Below are positions 10,815-22,671 of a stretch of 64,000 bases of DNA, one piece after another. The notes under the pieces were generated by a model. That model ran no database searches and was not told where the DNA came from. It saw nothing but the letters and a program-made list of their open reading frames with translations. The DNA comes from Serratia sp. UGAL515B_01 (lineage in GTDB: Bacteria > Pseudomonadota > Gammaproteobacteria > Enterobacterales > Enterobacteriaceae), in assembly GCF_033095805.1 (NCBI RefSeq), contig NZ_CP109901.1:2232001-2296000 (forward strand), written 5' to 3'. Each line of letters begins with the position of its first letter. Position 1 is the stretch's first letter. Both the position numbers and the translations under genes were made by a program.

Positions 10815-11113
10815 CCGCGCATCTCACTGACAGTATCAATATTCAGGGTATGACGACGACGGTAGAGCTGGAGTAACAGTGCCAGACCGATACTGGCCTC
10901 TGCTGCAGCCAAGCTGATCGCCAGAATATACATAATCTGCCCATCTGCCTGAGTCCAATAGCTTCCCGCCACAATAAACGCCAACGCAGCAGCGTTTATC
11001 ATCACTTCCAGGCTAATCAGCATAAACAGCAGGTTACGGCGTATCAGTAACCCTGTTAGCCCAAGAACGAACAGTATGGCCGCCAAGATTAGCCCATGTT
11101 GAAGAGGGATCAT
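10811..11113 (-). CDS. nuoK: NADH-quinone oxidoreductase subunit K
   Basis: NuoK is a small 100-residue complex I membrane subunit with three transmembrane helices. The conserved membrane Glu residues are present in [13 protein letters not shown] and [15 protein letters not shown]; in E. coli these take part in proton transfer. It overlaps both nuoJ and nuoL by four bases, which indicates coupled translation. Confidence 0.97.
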   Translation of the reverse strand: MIPLQHGLILAAILFVLGLTGLLIRRNLLFMLISLEVMINAAALAFIVAGSYWTQADGQIMYILAISLAAAEASIGLALLLQLYRRRHTLNIDTVSEMRG

Positions 11114-11670
11114 GCTTGCTCCTCCGATTTTCTTTTCGCCATTTCAGCACTCGCTGAGGTTTTACTCAGAACTTCCCCCGGCTTGTGCTCACGACCAATG
11201 TGGAAGGCAACAACCAGCCCTGCCAACAACAGCATTGAAGCCAGTTCAACTGCCAGAACGTAAGGGCCGAAAAGGCTTATCCCAACCGCTTTGGCATCAA
11301 CCATATCGCCGCTGATCCCCTCATCGGACACACTGCGGATAGCGACAATCAGTACTACCAACAAAACCAGTGATAATAAACCAGGGCCAACCCAGACAGA
11401 TGGCTTCAGCCAGTCACGTTCCTGCTGTTGCACCGCGCTGCCAAGATTCAGCATCATCACCACAAATACGAACAGCACCATAATCGCACCGGCATAAACG
11501 ATGATTTCGAGCGCACCTGCAAAATAGGCACCTAGAGAGAAAAAGACTGCCGAGATCGCCAATAGAGAAACGATCAGATACAGCAGCGCATGCACAGGAT
11601 TGGTGTGCGAAATAACACGAATCGTCGCGACAATCGCAATCAAACCTGCCAGATAAAAGGCAATTTCCAT
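11110..11670 (-). CDS. nuoJ: NADH-quinone oxidoreductase subunit J
   Basis: NuoJ is a complex I membrane subunit with five helices, here 186 residues. The start is taken at MEIAFYLAG, which matches the family. A longer in-frame extension back to 11754 lies inside nuoI and is lysine/proline rich, so it is rejected. The conserved glycine-rich helix 3 ([20 protein letters not shown]), which shifts conformation during turnover, is intact. The tail is charged, as in other enterics. Confidence 0.95.
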   Translation of the reverse strand: MEIAFYLAGLIAIVATIRVISHTNPVHALLYLIVSLLAISAVFFSLGAYFAGALEIIVYAGAIMVLFVFVVMMLNLGSAVQQQERDWLKPSVWVGPGLLSLVLLVVLIVAIRSVSDEGISGDMVDAKAVGISLFGPYVLAVELASMLLLAGLVVAFHIGREHKPGEVLSKTSASAEMAKRKSEEQA

Positions 11671-11683
11671 GCTTTGCTTGCTC

Positions 11684-12226
11684 CTACGGCAACAGACCTT
11701 TGACATCGATCGGTTTGGCTTCATTTTCGGCTTCGCCTTTGGCTTTGCCGTCAATTGCCATACCGGCCATCCGGTAGAAGTTATATTCCGGATATTTACC
11801 CGGCCCCGAGATCAACAGATCTTCTTTTTCATACACCAGATCTTGGCGTTTGAATTCACCCATTTCAAAATCCGGCGTCAACTGGATCGCTGTGGTTGGA
11901 CATGCTTCTTCGCACAGGCCACAAAAAATGCAACGCGAAAAGTTAATACGGAAAAACTCTGGATACCAGCGCCCGTCTTTTTGCTCCGCCTTTTGCAGAG
12001 AAATACAGCCTACCGGGCAAGCAACCGCACACAAGTTGCATGCCACACAACGCTCTTCGCCATCAGGATCGCGCGTCAGCACGATGCGACCACGGTAGCG
12101 AGGCGGCAGATATACCGGTTCCTCTGGATACATTTGGGTTTCGCGTTTGGCGAAGGCATGCAAGCCAATCATCCAAAGGCTGCGCACCTGGGTGCCGAAA
12201 CCAACCACTAACTCTTTCAATGTCAT
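11684..12226 (-). CDS. nuoI: NADH-quinone oxidoreductase subunit I (ferredoxin-type)
   Basis: NuoI carries the two 4Fe-4S clusters N6a and N6b, which pass electrons to NuoB near the membrane. Two 4Fe-4S motifs are intact: [15 protein letters not shown] and [15 protein letters not shown]. The 180 residues match the enteric family. It sits 14 bases after nuoH and 13 before nuoJ. Confidence 0.97.
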   Translation of the reverse strand: MTLKELVVGFGTQVRSLWMIGLHAFAKRETQMYPEEPVYLPPRYRGRIVLTRDPDGEERCVACNLCAVACPVGCISLQKAEQKDGRWYPEFFRINFSRCIFCGLCEEACPTTAIQLTPDFEMGEFKRQDLVYEKEDLLISGPGKYPEYNFYRMAGMAIDGKAKGEAENEAKPIDVKGLLP

Positions 12227-12240
12227 GGTTTATTCACCCC

Positions 12241-13218
12241 TTATTGAGCGTTGTACAAAATAACCGCGGCAGTTGCCAGCAGATTAAGCAATGTCAGCGG
12301 CAAGCACACTTTCCAGCCAAAGGCCATTACCTGGTCATAGCGTGGGCGCGGCAAAGAGGCACGGATCAGAATAAACATCACCATGAAAAAAGCCGTTTTC
12401 AGCGCGAACCAGATAAATGGAGGCAAGAATGGCCCCTGCCAACCGCCAAAAAACAACGTCACAATCAGTGCTGAAACGGTAACAATACCGATGTATTCCC
12501 CGACAAAGAACAGACCAAACTTCATACCGGAATATTCAATATGGTAACCATCGGCCAATTCCTGCTCAGCTTCAGGCTGGTCAAACGGATGGCGATGGCA
12601 TACTGCCACCCCAGCAATTGCAAAGGTAATAAAACCAAAGAATTGTGGAATAATGTTCCAGACGTGGGCCTGTGACTCCACAATCGCCTGCATGTTAAAC
12701 GAACCAGCTTGCGCGACTACCCCCATCAATGACAGGCCGAGAAACACTTCATAGCTCAGAGTCTGCGCAGAAGCACGCATCGCACCTAACAGGGAGTATT
12801 TGTTATTACTTGACCACCCGGCGAACAGCACCGCATACACTGCCAAGCCCGCCATCATCAAGAAGAACAGAATACCGATGTTGAGATCGGACACCGCCCA
12901 GCTAGGACTGACAGGTACAATGGCAAATGCCAGTAATAAGGAAGTGAAGGCGATCATCGGTGCCAGGGTAAAGATCATCCTGTCGGAGAAGGTCGGAACC
13001 CAGTCTTCCTTGAAGAACATTTTGATCATGTCAGCGACTAATTGCAGTGACCCGCCCCAGCCGACACGGTTAGGCCCGTAACGGTTCTGGAACAACCCCA
13101 GCAGACGGCGCTCACCAAAACTCATGAAAGCGCCACAGCTTACAACGACCAGCAGGATCACTACCGCTTTCAGAATGGCGATCAGGATGTCGATCACCTC
13201 AGGCGTAAACCAGCTCAT
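12241..13218 (-). CDS. nuoH: NADH-quinone oxidoreductase subunit H
   Basis: NuoH is the inner-membrane subunit that forms much of the quinone-entry channel and links the peripheral arm to the pump modules. The 325 residues have about eight membrane segments. The charged loop [20 protein letters not shown], typical of the quinone site, is fully conserved. Its start overlaps the nuoG stop by four bases. Confidence 0.97.
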   Translation of the reverse strand: MSWFTPEVIDILIAILKAVVILLVVVSCGAFMSFGERRLLGLFQNRYGPNRVGWGGSLQLVADMIKMFFKEDWVPTFSDRMIFTLAPMIAFTSLLLAFAIVPVSPSWAVSDLNIGILFFLMMAGLAVYAVLFAGWSSNNKYSLLGAMRASAQTLSYEVFLGLSLMGVVAQAGSFNMQAIVESQAHVWNIIPQFFGFITFAIAGVAVCHRHPFDQPEAEQELADGYHIEYSGMKFGLFFVGEYIGIVTVSALIVTLFFGGWQGPFLPPFIWFALKTAFFMVMFILIRASLPRPRYDQVMAFGWKVCLPLTLLNLLATAAVILYNAQ

Positions 13219-15959
13219 TGTGCCGCCTCCCGCAGATTTTCAACCGTTGCACCCACCAGCACTGGCGGTATCCCTGGCAAGCCGAGCGGTAAACCAACCT
13301 GGCCTTGTCCCAGTGTTTCACTCAAACGAACCGGCAAGCGTAGCAACTGCCCCGCACAGCTAAATTCCAGCCATGCTCCCGTTTTTACACCTAACAGGAC
13401 AGCATCTGAAGGGTTAACCATCACATAGGCTTGCGGCATACGCTGTTGGATCACAGCTGAACGCTGAGACATTTCATCACTGCCGAACAGATGGTAGTAA
13501 GGCGCAACACGCCAGCCATCAACCTTAAAAGCAGCCGGGATGTTAGTGAAATAGCCAAGATTAGCCTCCCCTGCTTCAATCAGGCGAATGCCTGGATCGC
13601 CATGACGCAGGCTACCTCCGACCTCAGCCTGGAACTTGTTCCATGCCTGTGGTGAGTTCCAACCTGGTGCCCAGGCAAATGGGATCTGCTGACGATCCGC
13701 TAGTGGACTGTTATTACCTTCCATAGAGAAGGCAAACATAGTGTCTTTGTCCTGTGGCTGACGTGGTTCATGCACGCTGATGTTGGCACGCATCGCAGTA
13801 CGCCCGCTGGAGCGGTGTGGAGAACGAGCCAACTTCTGGCCACGGATACGGAAATTAGCATCTGGAGCAGCCTCAACGATCCCTTCCAACTGCGGTAACG
13901 CAGCCACACATGCCGCAATAACATCATCAAGCTGAGTCCAGTCAACCTGCCGGCTAATATAGGTTGAGTGCAACGCGTGCATCCAACGCCAGCTTTCCAA
14001 CATCACACTGTGGACATTTTTCTTGGCATCATCGTAATAAGCCGGGTCATACACCTGGAAGAAACGCTGAGCACGACCTTCCTGATTAACCAACGTACCA
14101 TCACTCTCGGCAAAACTGGCTGCGGAAAGGATTAAATTGGCTTTATCCATGATGGCTGTGCGCTGATGATCAGCAACGATCAGGTTACTAGCCTTAGCTA
14201 ACGCGGCATCTACTTTCGACGCAGGAGCATGGCGATAGAGATCGTTCTCCATCACGATGGCGGTATCGGCTGCACCACTTTCCAACTGCATCAATGCATC
14301 ATCAAGGGAACCGCCACCAATCATCGCCAGGCCGAGGCTGTTAGCCGCAGAGGCAACAAAGGTGATACCGACGTTGGAACCACGCCCTTTAAGCGCCCTA
14401 GCGATATTGGCGGCAGCTTCAATAATTGCCTCGCTGCCCGCATTACTGCCGGTAACGATCAGGGGTTTCTGTGCACCTGCTAAAGCCTGCACAATCACGT
14501 CAATTTTCTTATTCAGACCTTCGGCAAGATCGGTGACAGCAGGAGCCGAATCGTCAAGCGCATGGGCAATGGCAAAACCTAAACGGGCCTGCTCATCAAC
14601 CGGTGCACGATAGTTCCAGGCTGCAATATCATCAAGGCGGGTACTGTCAACATTGGTGATAAACAACGGGTGCTTGGCGTGCTGACCAATGTTCTGCACT
14701 GCCGCGATCTGCCAGTCGGCAACACGTTGTGCAGCGGCCATTGCACGTGCTTTACCCTTCACGGCCTGACGGACAGAGAGCGCGATACGAGCTCCGGTCT
14801 GGGTGAGATCTTCACCCAACACCAGCACCGCATCATAACTTTCGATTTCACGCAGATTAGGGGTGTGAACACCGCTATTTTTCAATACGTTGAGCATCAG
14901 GCTTAAGCGTTGCTGTTCTGCCTGAGCTATGCCGGTATAGAAGTTCTCTGCACCTACCAGCTCACGCAACGCAAAGTTGCTTTCCAAGCTGGCTCGCGGT
15001 GAACCGATACCAATGGTTTTCTTAGCCTGACGCAGAATGTCGGCAGCGCCTTGCATCGCCTGCTCGGCGTTAAGAGTGACCCAATCTTTACCACGCAGCT
15101 GTTGTGGCTGGCGAGGGCGATCTTTCAGATTCACATACCCGTAACCAAACCGACCACGGTCACAAAGGAAGTAGTGGTTTACACTACCGTTGTAGCGGTT
15201 TTCGATACGGCGCAGCTCACCATAACGCTCACCAGGACTGGTATTACAGCCAATACTGCACTGTTGGCAAATGCTCGGGGCAAATTGCATGTCCCACTTG
15301 CGGTTATAGCGCTCTGAATGGGTCTTGTCGGTGAACACGCCTGTCGGGCAAACCTCTACCAGGTTGCCAGAAAACTCGCTCTCCAGTGTGCCACTTTCGG
15401 GGCGACCAAAATAGACGTTGTCATGTGCGCCGTATACACCAAAATCAGTGCCGTCAGCATAGTCTTTGTAATAACGCACACAGCGATAGCAGGCAATACA
15501 GCGGTTCATCTCATGAGAGATAAAAGGCCCCAACTCCTGATTTTGATGAGTGCGTTTACTGAAACGGTATTTACGGAAGCTGTGGCCGGTCATGACTGTC
15601 ATATCTTGCAGGTGACAGTTACCGCCCTCTTCACATACCGGACAGTCATGTGGGTGATTAGTCATCAACCACTCAACAACACTCTCACGGAACTGTTTGG
15701 CTTCTGCATCGTCGATGGAGATAAAGGTTCCATCTGATGCTGGTGTCATACAGGACATCACCAAACGGCCACGCGTATCGTCCGCGTTTTGGTATTGCTT
15801 TACCGCACATTGGCGGCAAGCGCCGACGCTTCCAAGCGCCGGATGCCAGCAAAAGTAAGGAATATCGAGTCCGAGAGAGAGACACGCCTGCAACAGGTTG
15901 TCGGCTCCTTCCACGTCGTATTCTTTGCCGTCTACATGAATCGTAGCCATAGTCAGCAT
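13215..15959 (-). CDS. nuoG: NADH-quinone oxidoreductase subunit G
   Basis: NuoG is the large iron-sulfur subunit of the complex I peripheral arm, 914 residues. The N-terminal 2Fe-2S site ([15 protein letters not shown]) comes first, followed by the His-coordinated [12 protein letters not shown] cluster and [11 protein letters not shown]. The CQQCSIGC motif with a later Cys binds the extra N7 cluster found in enterics. The molybdopterin-oxidoreductase-like part lacks cofactor in this family. Two in-frame ATGs, at 15959 and 15950, are both compatible with the nearby TTGGAAG ribosome site. The first is kept. Confidence 0.95.
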   Translation of the reverse strand: MLTMATIHVDGKEYDVEGADNLLQACLSLGLDIPYFCWHPALGSVGACRQCAVKQYQNADDTRGRLVMSCMTPASDGTFISIDDAEAKQFRESVVEWLMTNHPHDCPVCEEGGNCHLQDMTVMTGHSFRKYRFSKRTHQNQELGPFISHEMNRCIACYRCVRYYKDYADGTDFGVYGAHDNVYFGRPESGTLESEFSGNLVEVCPTGVFTDKTHSERYNRKWDMQFAPSICQQCSIGCNTSPGERYGELRRIENRYNGSVNHYFLCDRGRFGYGYVNLKDRPRQPQQLRGKDWVTLNAEQAMQGAADILRQAKKTIGIGSPRASLESNFALRELVGAENFYTGIAQAEQQRLSLMLNVLKNSGVHTPNLREIESYDAVLVLGEDLTQTGARIALSVRQAVKGKARAMAAAQRVADWQIAAVQNIGQHAKHPLFITNVDSTRLDDIAAWNYRAPVDEQARLGFAIAHALDDSAPAVTDLAEGLNKKIDVIVQALAGAQKPLIVTGSNAGSEAIIEAAANIARALKGRGSNVGITFVASAANSLGLAMIGGGSLDDALMQLESGAADTAIVMENDLYRHAPASKVDAALAKASNLIVADHQRTAIMDKANLILSAASFAESDGTLVNQEGRAQRFFQVYDPAYYDDAKKNVHSVMLESWRWMHALHSTYISRQVDWTQLDDVIAACVAALPQLEGIVEAAPDANFRIRGQKLARSPHRSSGRTAMRANISVHEPRQPQDKDTMFAFSMEGNNSPLADRQQIPFAWAPGWNSPQAWNKFQAEVGGSLRHGDPGIRLIEAGEANLGYFTNIPAAFKVDGWRVAPYYHLFGSDEMSQRSAVIQQRMPQAYVMVNPSDAVLLGVKTGAWLEFSCAGQLLRLPVRLSETLGQGQVGLPLGLPGIPPVLVGATVENLREAAQ

Positions 15960-16048
15960 GCTTCCAAGTGACCTGCCATATGGCAGGCATTAATCAAAAA
16001 TTCTGGCCGTGTTTCGGGGCGCGCTCACCGCACCCAGGCAACCTGGGA

Positions 16049-17400
16049 TTACCAGCGCTGCTTCAGCAAGTTGTTTGGCTGAATGCCGCCAATCGCCTGG
16101 ACGTTGCCCAAATACTGGGGAGCAATACCGGCTTCAAACTCGTCACGGAAATATTTAATCGCGCTTTGCAGTGGCTCTACGGCACCTGGCGCATGGGCGC
16201 AAAATGTCTTGCCTGGCCCAAGGGAGCGGCATAGATGCTCAAGGGTTTCAATATCCCCCGGTTGACCTTCCCCCTTCTCCAACGCACGTAGGATCTTCAC
16301 ACTCCAAGGCAAACCATCGCGGCACGGCGTGCACCAGCCGCAGGACTCACGGGCAAAAAACTCCTCCAGATTACGCACCAAAGGAACCATGCCGATTTCG
16401 TGGTCTACTGCCATCGCCAGCGCCGTACCCAAACGGCTACCCGCCTTGCCTATATTCTCGAAATCCATCGGCAGATCAAGATGGTCGGCGGTCAAGAAGT
16501 CTGTACCAGCCCCCCCGGCTGCCAAGCTTTGAACCTCAGGCCGTCACGCATACCACCCGCATAATCCTCCAATATTTCACGTGCGGTAGTACCAAATGGC
16601 AATTCCCAAACGCCAGGGTTTTTCACCCGACCAGAGAAGCCCATGAGCTTGGTTCCAGCATCGTTACTCTTACCGGCAGAAATCCCTTTGTACCACTCAA
16701 CACCATGTTCAAGAATCGCGGGTACGTTGCACAGGGTTTCAACGTTGTTCACGCACGTAGGTTTGCCCCATACGCCTGCGGAGGCAGGGAATGGCGGTTT
16801 TGAACGTGGGTTGGCTCGGCGCCCTTCTAGCGAGTTGATCAGTGCCGTTTCTTCACCGCAGATATAGCGACCTGCACCGGTGTGCACGAACAGTTCAAAA
16901 TCGAAACCGCTGCCCAGAATATTTTTACCCAGCAAGCCCGCTTCAGTTGCTTCGGCAATTGCACGACGCAAATGCACGGCAGCCTCAACGTATTCACCAC
17001 GCAAGAAAATGTAACCACGATAAGCTTTCAAAGCGAATGCAGAGATCAACATCCCCTCGACCAACAAGTGCGGCAGTTGCTCCATCAGCAAGCGATCTTT
17101 ATAGGTGCCAGGCTCCATCTCATCAGCGTTACACAGTAGATAACGGATGTTCATAGATTCATCTTTTGGCATCAAACTCCACTTCAAACCGGTAGAGAAG
17201 CCTGCGCCGCCACGGCCTTTCAGCCCGGCGTCTTTTACCAGATTGACAATCTCATCGGGAGCCATTCCTTTGAGGGCTTTTTCTGCCCCTTGATAACCAT
17301 TTTTGCTGCGATACTCATCCAGCCACACAGGCTGGTTGTCATCACGCAGGCGCCAGGTCAGCGGATGCATTTCGGCAGTACGTTTGATATCTATCATCAT
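16049..17400 (-). CDS. nuoF: NADH-quinone oxidoreductase subunit F, frameshifted in a G-run
   Basis: NuoF binds NADH and FMN and carries cluster N3, so it is the electron-entry subunit. The first part (17400 to about 16510) has the flavin/NADH motifs [13 protein letters not shown] and [13 protein letters not shown]. The second part (to 16049) has [11 protein letters not shown] and TFCAHAPGA, the N3 ligands. The two parts lie in different frames. They join exactly at a C7 run (16510-16516; G7 in the gene), where one more G would restore WQPGGAGTDF. The repaired length is 450 residues, close to E. coli. The start overlaps the nuoE stop (ATGA). Sequencing error is more likely than loss of function, since all other nuo genes are intact. 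Confidence 0.93.
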
Positions 17401-17927
17401 TTATACTGCTCCAACAGTTTAACTGCGTTTTCGGGCGTCAACCGTTCATGCGTATCGTCATCGATCATCATGCTTGGGCCTTTGTCACAGTTACCCAGGC
17501 AGCAGGTCGGCAACAGTGTAAAACGGCCATCAAAGGTAGTTTGACCCGGCTTGATGTCGAGCTTTTTTTCCAATGCGGCCTGAATGCCCTGATAGCCATT
17601 GATATGACAAACAACGCTATCGCAATAACGTATTACGTGACGCCCCACGGGCTGACGGAAAATCTGGCTGTAGAACGTGGCCACGCCTTCTACGTCGCTG
17701 GCAGGTATGCCCAGCACTTCTGCGATGGCATAAATTGCTCCATCCGGAACCCAACCACGCTGCTTCTGCACAATTTTCAGTGCTTCAATGGAAGCAGCTC
17801 GCGGATCCTCGTAATGATGCTTTTCATGCTCGATCGCATCACGTTCCTCCACGCTCAGCACAAATGCCTCCGCGCCGCTCTGCGGTACGGAGGCATCAGT
17901 CGCGTGATTATCTTTGAGATCATGCAT
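17397..17927 (-). CDS. nuoE: NADH-quinone oxidoreductase subunit E
   Basis: NuoE is the 24-kDa-type thioredoxin-fold subunit that holds the 2Fe-2S cluster N1a next to NuoF. The four ligands are visible as CDSVVC and TCCLGNC. The 176 residues are slightly longer at the N-terminus than the E. coli protein. It starts two bases after nuoCD and overlaps nuoF by four bases. Confidence 0.97.
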   Translation of the reverse strand: MHDLKDNHATDASVPQSGAEAFVLSVEERDAIEHEKHHYEDPRAASIEALKIVQKQRGWVPDGAIYAIAEVLGIPASDVEGVATFYSQIFRQPVGRHVIRYCDSVVCHINGYQGIQAALEKKLDIKPGQTTFDGRFTLLPTCCLGNCDKGPSMMIDDDTHERLTPENAVKLLEQYK

Positions 17928-17929
17928 AG

Positions 17930-19726
17930 TTAGCGGTCCACATCTGACATTACAAAATCGATACTACCCAGATAGACGATCAGGTCCGAAACCAGGCTGC
18001 CACGAATAACTGCCGGGATTTGCTGCAGGTGCGCATAGCTTGGGGTTCGTATCCTGGTGCGATAGCTCATGGTGCTGCCGTCGCTGGTCAAGTAGTAGCT
18101 GTTAATCCCTTTTGTCGCCTCAATCATCTGAAATGATTCGTTGGCTGGCATCACCGGCCCCCACGAAACCTGGAGGAAGTGGGTGATCAGCGTCTCAATA
18201 TGCTGCAGCGTACGCTCTTTAGGCGGTGGAGTGGTCAAAGGATGATCGGCCTTGAACGGCCCTTCGGGCATGTTGTTCAGGCACTGTTCCAGAATACGCA
18301 GGCTCTGACGCAGCTCTTCTACCTTCAGCATCACGCGGGTGTAACAGTCACTGTTACCATCACCGACTGGCACTTCAAAATCGAAGTTTTCGTAACCGGA
18401 ATATGGACGCCATTTACGCACATCAAATTCGATACCGGTAGCGCGAAGGCCTGCACCTGTCACCCCCCACTCCAATGCTTCTTTTGCATTGTAAGAAGCT
18501 ACTCCTACGGAACGCCCTTTCAGAATGGTGTTTTTCAATGCTGCCTTAACATAAGAATCGATACGTTTTGGCATCCAGTCGAGGAAATCGCGCAGTAGAC
18601 GGTCCCAACCACGTGGCAAGTCGTGTGCTACACCACCAATACGGAACCAGGCCGGGTGCATACGGAAGCCAGTAATCGCCTCTACCACATCATATACTTT
18701 TTGACGATCGGTAAAGGCGAAGAACACCGGAGTCATCGCCCCGACGTCCTGGATGAAGGTACTGATGTAAAGTAAGTGGCTATTGATACGGAACAGTTCA
18801 GAGAGCATCACACGGATGGTATTAACACGATCTGGCACCACGATCCCAGCCAGTTTTTCAACCGCCAGAACGTAAGGCATTTCGTTTACACAGCCGCCAA
18901 GATACTCAATACGGTCGGTATAAGGAATGTAGCTATGCCAAGATTGGCGTTCGCCCATCTTCTCGGCACCCCGGTGGTGATATCCCACATCCGGCACACA
19001 GTCGACAATCTCTTCGCCGTCCAACTGAAGAATGATACGAAACGCACCGTGCGAAGAAGGGTGGTTTGGACCGAGGTTCAGGAACATGAAGTCCTCATTT
19101 TCGGTGCCACGCTTCATGCCCCACTCTTCCGGCTTGAATTTCAACGACTCCATTTCGAGATCTTCTTTCTGTTTGGTCAACACGAAGGGATCGAATTCTG
19201 TGGCACGCGCCGGGTAATCTTTACGTAACGGGTGACCTTCCCAACTTTGAGGCATCATGATGCGCGTTAGGTGGGGATGACCATCAAAGGTAATACCAAA
19301 CATTTCCCAGGTTTCGCGCTCATACCAGTTGGCATTGGGAAACACTTTGGTTGCTGTGGGCACATGCAAGTCTTTTTCAGACAGCGCCACTTTCAGCATG
19401 ATGTCACGGTTACGTTCAATGGAGATAAGATGATAGAAAACAGAGAAATCAGCAGCAGGCAAGCCCTGTCGATGAGTACGAAGACGCTCGTCAACGCCAT
19501 GCAAATCAAACAGCATGACGTAAGGCTTAGGCTGTTTTCTCAGGAATGTCATGACTTCCAGCAACTGGTCGGGCTTTACCCATACCACAGGCATTCCGGT
19601 ACGGGTAGGCTGAACAGTAAAGGCTTCCGGCCCAAAACGGTTACGCAGTTCACCAATCACCGGATCATCTAGATGATCGCGGGTCTGCCAGGCAGGCAGG
19701 GCTTCGTGCGTCGTTAAATCTGTCAT
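17930..19726 (-). CDS. nuoC: NADH-quinone oxidoreductase fused subunit C/D
   Basis: This is the fused NuoC-NuoD (30 kDa + 49 kDa) subunit of enteric complex I. The NuoC part occupies about residues 1-180. The NuoD part contains the quinone-pocket motif [13 protein letters not shown] and the C-terminal DVDR ending, which contributes to the quinone site beside cluster N2. The 598 residues match the family. Gene fusion of C and D is typical of Enterobacterales. The gene is also written nuoCD. Confidence 0.97.
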   Translation of the reverse strand: MTDLTTHEALPAWQTRDHLDDPVIGELRNRFGPEAFTVQPTRTGMPVVWVKPDQLLEVMTFLRKQPKPYVMLFDLHGVDERLRTHRQGLPAADFSVFYHLISIERNRDIMLKVALSEKDLHVPTATKVFPNANWYERETWEMFGITFDGHPHLTRIMMPQSWEGHPLRKDYPARATEFDPFVLTKQKEDLEMESLKFKPEEWGMKRGTENEDFMFLNLGPNHPSSHGAFRIILQLDGEEIVDCVPDVGYHHRGAEKMGERQSWHSYIPYTDRIEYLGGCVNEMPYVLAVEKLAGIVVPDRVNTIRVMLSELFRINSHLLYISTFIQDVGAMTPVFFAFTDRQKVYDVVEAITGFRMHPAWFRIGGVAHDLPRGWDRLLRDFLDWMPKRIDSYVKAALKNTILKGRSVGVASYNAKEALEWGVTGAGLRATGIEFDVRKWRPYSGYENFDFEVPVGDGNSDCYTRVMLKVEELRQSLRILEQCLNNMPEGPFKADHPLTTPPPKERTLQHIETLITHFLQVSWGPVMPANESFQMIEATKGINSYYLTSDGSTMSYRTRIRTPSYAHLQQIPAVIRGSLVSDLIVYLGSIDFVMSDVDR

Positions 19727-19820
19727 AATTTTTTCACCACACTAAAGGGTCATTTCGCCGCAAGTTCGACTTTCGCTGTGTTAACCAATAGCGCACTAAG
19801 ATGGACGTTGAATGAACGTC

Positions 19821-20495
19821 TTAAATCTCGTCAGGCGTCCGAAGGTTGGTTACCGCAATACGCTCGGCATGCTTACGTTCTTTTTCAGACTGCATATTGG
19901 CACGGTAAACCCCTTGATCGCCTACAACCCAAGATAGTGGGCGGCGTTCTTTACCAATCGACTCCTGCAACAGCAACAAAGCCTGCATGTAAGCTTCTGG
20001 CCGCGGCGGACAACCTGGAATATATACATCAACCGGCAAGAATTTATCCACGCCTTGTACGACAGAGTAGATATCATACATGCCGCCTGAGTTGGCACAG
20101 GCTCCCATAGAGATTACCCACTTAGGTTCCAACATTTGCTCATAGAGGCGCTGAATGACCGGTGCCATCTTGGTAAAACAGGTGCCTGCAACTACCATGA
20201 AGTCTGCCTGACGAGGAGAAGCACGCAATACTTCTGCACCAAAACGCGCTACGTCGTGAACAGCGGTAAAAGAGGTCACCATTTCCACATAACAGCACGA
20301 AAGGCCGAAGTTGTACGGCCAAAGAGAGTTTTTACGCCCCCAGTTCACCATGTCATGCAAAGCATGTTCGAGTTTACCCATGTAAACTGTGCGGTGAACC
20401 TGCTGCTCCAGGGGATCGCCAACGACCTCCTGTTTTTGCAGGGGATAACGGTCATTCTCACCGTTCGGGTCTATGCGGGTGAGCGTATAGTCCAT
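19821..20495 (-). CDS. nuoB: NADH-quinone oxidoreductase subunit B
   Basis: NuoB binds the terminal 4Fe-4S cluster N2 that reduces quinone. The ligands are all visible: the tandem Cys in GLSCCYVEM, then [10 protein letters not shown], and PGCPPRPEA. The 224 residues are the expected length. A 94-base spacer separates it from nuoCD, the longest in the first half of the operon. Confidence 0.97.
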   Translation of the reverse strand: MDYTLTRIDPNGENDRYPLQKQEVVGDPLEQQVHRTVYMGKLEHALHDMVNWGRKNSLWPYNFGLSCCYVEMVTSFTAVHDVARFGAEVLRASPRQADFMVVAGTCFTKMAPVIQRLYEQMLEPKWVISMGACANSGGMYDIYSVVQGVDKFLPVDVYIPGCPPRPEAYMQALLLLQESIGKERRPLSWVVGDQGVYRANMQSEKERKHAERIAVTNLRTPDEI

Positions 20496-20510
20496 CTTAA
20501 TGCCTCGCTG

Positions 20511-20951
20511 TTACTGCGGATGACTGTTGCTGGCGTTCTTGATTGTGCCTGGTTTGCTCAGGCGCCTGGAGCGCACCGGAGTCCAATCCAATGCGCCAAT
20601 ACGCACCAGATAAACCAGCCCAACCAATAACACCAAAATGAAAATGGCGGCTTCGATAAAGCCTACCCAACCGCTCTCACGAATAGAGATCGACCAAGCA
20701 TACAGGTATAAGGCTTCAACATCGAAAATAACGAAAAACATAGCAACCAAGTAAAACTTGGCGGAAAGACGCATACGCGCCGAACCGACCGAGTCTATCC
20801 CTGATTCATAAGGGGTATTTTTAGCACGAGCCCGGGCTCTCCCACCCAGAAAGAACGCACCTAGCAGCATGAACCCGCAAAGCCCAAGAGCCAAAACGAG
20901 AAATACAGCGAATGCCCAGTGATGAGCGATAACTTCAGTGGTTGTAGACAT
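20511..20951 (-). CDS. nuoA: NADH-quinone oxidoreductase subunit A
   Basis: NuoA is the first gene of the operon, a three-helix complex I membrane subunit of 146 residues. The conserved loop [10 protein letters not shown] and the acidic helix [15 protein letters not shown] are intact. Both are marks of the quinone-site region. A 784-base upstream region separates it from lrhA. Confidence 0.97.
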   Translation of the reverse strand: MSTTTEVIAHHWAFAVFLVLALGLCGFMLLGAFFLGGRARARAKNTPYESGIDSVGSARMRLSAKFYLVAMFFVIFDVEALYLYAWSISIRESGWVGFIEAAIFILVLLVGLVYLVRIGALDWTPVRSRRLSKPGTIKNASNSHPQ

Positions 20952-21735
20952 ACTCTATGCTTACTCATCAAAAGTGGCGTCGAACGCTCTGCTCTTGTTT
21001 CTGGCAGTTAGTGCACCACATCGATTTAAGGGAAGGATAAATATCCACACAAACATACTGCTTTTACAGAGAGTTAGGCAGCATTTTTCTGTGGGCTTTT
21101 TACTCCTATCTATAACCTTTTGTCAACTTTGACAAAAGTATCCACACATTAGTTTACATATGTATTATTTGATTAACATATGATGCGCCAGCAGCGGCTA
21201 AATCGTGTCAGTCCGTTGTTGTGCAAAAACGGAAAAATATAAACCAATGTGTATATTTCAGTTTTACTATATCATTGTCTCAGGATTTCCCTGTTGTTCC
21301 ACTCACTACCTAGGGGTATTTTTTTGATCCAGAACACGTTTCATGCAGAAAGCTTCAAATAAACTACAGTAGTTTAACAATTTTTTTCAATTGTGAGTAA
21401 AAATAAGACAGCAAATCACCTAATAGACCCACTCTTTTCAAGTCCTTTACTCTCTGTTGTTTTTACTGCGTAAAGAAATACAGACTAGATTTGTTCAAAC
21501 CACCGCAGTGTTTATTCGCAAAAAAGAAGTAAATAACACTTTCGAACAATTAATTTCGTCTCTACTCTATGTTAGTGAGATCAGGGGCAGCATTTCACGA
21601 GTTAGGTTAGCCTTTGGTGAGCAATAAAAGGCAAATAGTACGATCTACGAACTGACAATGGGAAGTAACCTACGTAGAGTAGGCATAAAAAAACCCCTGC
21701 AATAGCAGAGGTTTATACAAAAATCTGTTTGAACG
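20952..21735. other. Long upstream regulatory region of the nuo operon
   Basis: These 784 bases are AT-rich, carry no plausible gene, and hold the lrhA terminator at the right end. In E. coli the nuo promoters lie far upstream of nuoA and respond to ArcA, NarL and other regulators. The length is compatible with that, but I could not assign specific sites by eye. Confidence 0.5.
21685..21715 (-). terminator. Rho-independent terminator of lrhA
   Basis: Read on the minus strand, AAACC...GCAG pairs across one mismatch with CTGC...GGTTT and is followed by a run of seven T. It lies about 20 bases after the lrhA stop. Confidence 0.85.
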
Positions 21736-22671
21736 TTATTCTTCTTCTTCAAACAAGCAAGAACTCTCTTCAATCACTGGTGATATTTCGTCGAAATGGT
21801 ACGTTGCACCTCCATTCTGTACTGCATTAAAGATTGCCCTAGCTAGTTCATTTTCACACGCCATATCTTTGCATAACGCATATTGCGTATCGGGAAGCGG
21901 TGGTAAACCCTCAGCGGCCCCCAGAACCCTCAAGTCTGGACTCATCATCTCTACTGGCCTGGCTGTAACCCCTAAACCGGCCCTACACGCTGCCCGTACT
22001 GCGGATAACGTTGAAGCCGAGTAGGCAATACGCCAGGCAACGCCAGCCGCATCAAGATGTTTGATTGCCATAGTTCGAAACGGGCTTGGTTCATCCAGCA
22101 CAACCAGTGGGATAGGTACCCCTGATTGGAAATTATAATCGGCAGCGCAGTACCACAACGTTGGTGATGTGCGCAAAACAATATGGGGATGCCCTCCGGT
22201 ATCCACTGTAGTAATAGCCAAATCCACTTCTCCATTCTTCAGCATATCTGCCATAAATGGACTACGCTTTACCCGGACATCAATCGCCAGCTTGGGATAA
22301 ACCGACGTGACGCGGTTTAGCAGATAAGGAAGTATAGTATCGGCACTATCATCAGAAGCCCCGATCGACAGAACACCATTGATATTATTGAACATCAGTG
22401 ACGTACAGGCTTCATCATTGAAACGAAGGATTTTCCTAGCGTAGCCGAGAAACTGTATTCCGTGTTCGGTTAATAACTTATTGCGCCCATGGCGTGCAAA
22501 CAACTCTTTGCCAACCAATTGCTCTAACCGCTGCATTTGTTGACTGACCGCCGACTGCGTGCGACACACGGCAGCCGCTGCCGCCGCGAAGGTATTCAAA
22601 TCAGCAACAGCAACAAAAGTTCTAAGCAGATCGAGGTCGAGATTAATTATCGGACGATTTGCAGTTGTCAT
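21736..22671 (-). CDS. lrhA: LysR-family regulator LrhA (HexA/PecT/RovM orthologue)
   Basis: This 311-residue LysR-type regulator has an N-terminal winged helix-turn-helix (about residues 11-70, [16 protein letters not shown]) and a substrate-binding-like effector domain. In E. coli LrhA represses flhDC and affects RpoS and fimbriae. Its orthologues HexA/PecT in soft-rot bacteria repress pectate lyases, and RovM in Yersinia controls virulence. Position directly upstream of nuo and divergent to alaA is the conserved enteric context. The tail is very acidic (EEEE). Confidence 0.95.
   Translation of the reverse strand: MTTANRPIINLDLDLLRTFVAVADLNTFAAAAAAVCRTQSAVSQQMQRLEQLVGKELFARHGRNKLLTEHGIQFLGYARKILRFNDEACTSLMFNNINGVLSIGASDDSADTILPYLLNRVTSVYPKLAIDVRVKRSPFMADMLKNGEVDLAITTVDTGGHPHIVLRTSPTLWYCAADYNFQSGVPIPLVVLDEPSPFRTMAIKHLDAAGVAWRIAYSASTLSAVRAACRAGLGVTARPVEMMSPDLRVLGAAEGLPPLPDTQYALCKDMACENELARAIFNAVQNGGATYHFDEISPVIEESSCLFEEEE

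Noticed and set aside
11671..11754. Lys/Pro-rich N-terminal extension of NuoJ
   Set aside because: It lies in nuoI and is not found in NuoJ proteins; the start at 11670 fits.
11669..12211. 180-codon plus-strand frame opposite nuoI
   Set aside because: It is a shadow of nuoI, whose iron-sulfur motifs and length are unmistakable on the other strand.
16171..16803. 210-codon plus-strand frame opposite nuoF
   Set aside because: It lies wholly across the nuoF coding strand and has no recognisable domain; it is long only by chance.
16049..17400. nuoF as a genuine pseudogene or programmed frameshift
   Set aside because: The break is one base in a C7 run with no slippery-site context, no decay elsewhere in the gene, and two similar breaks in folC.
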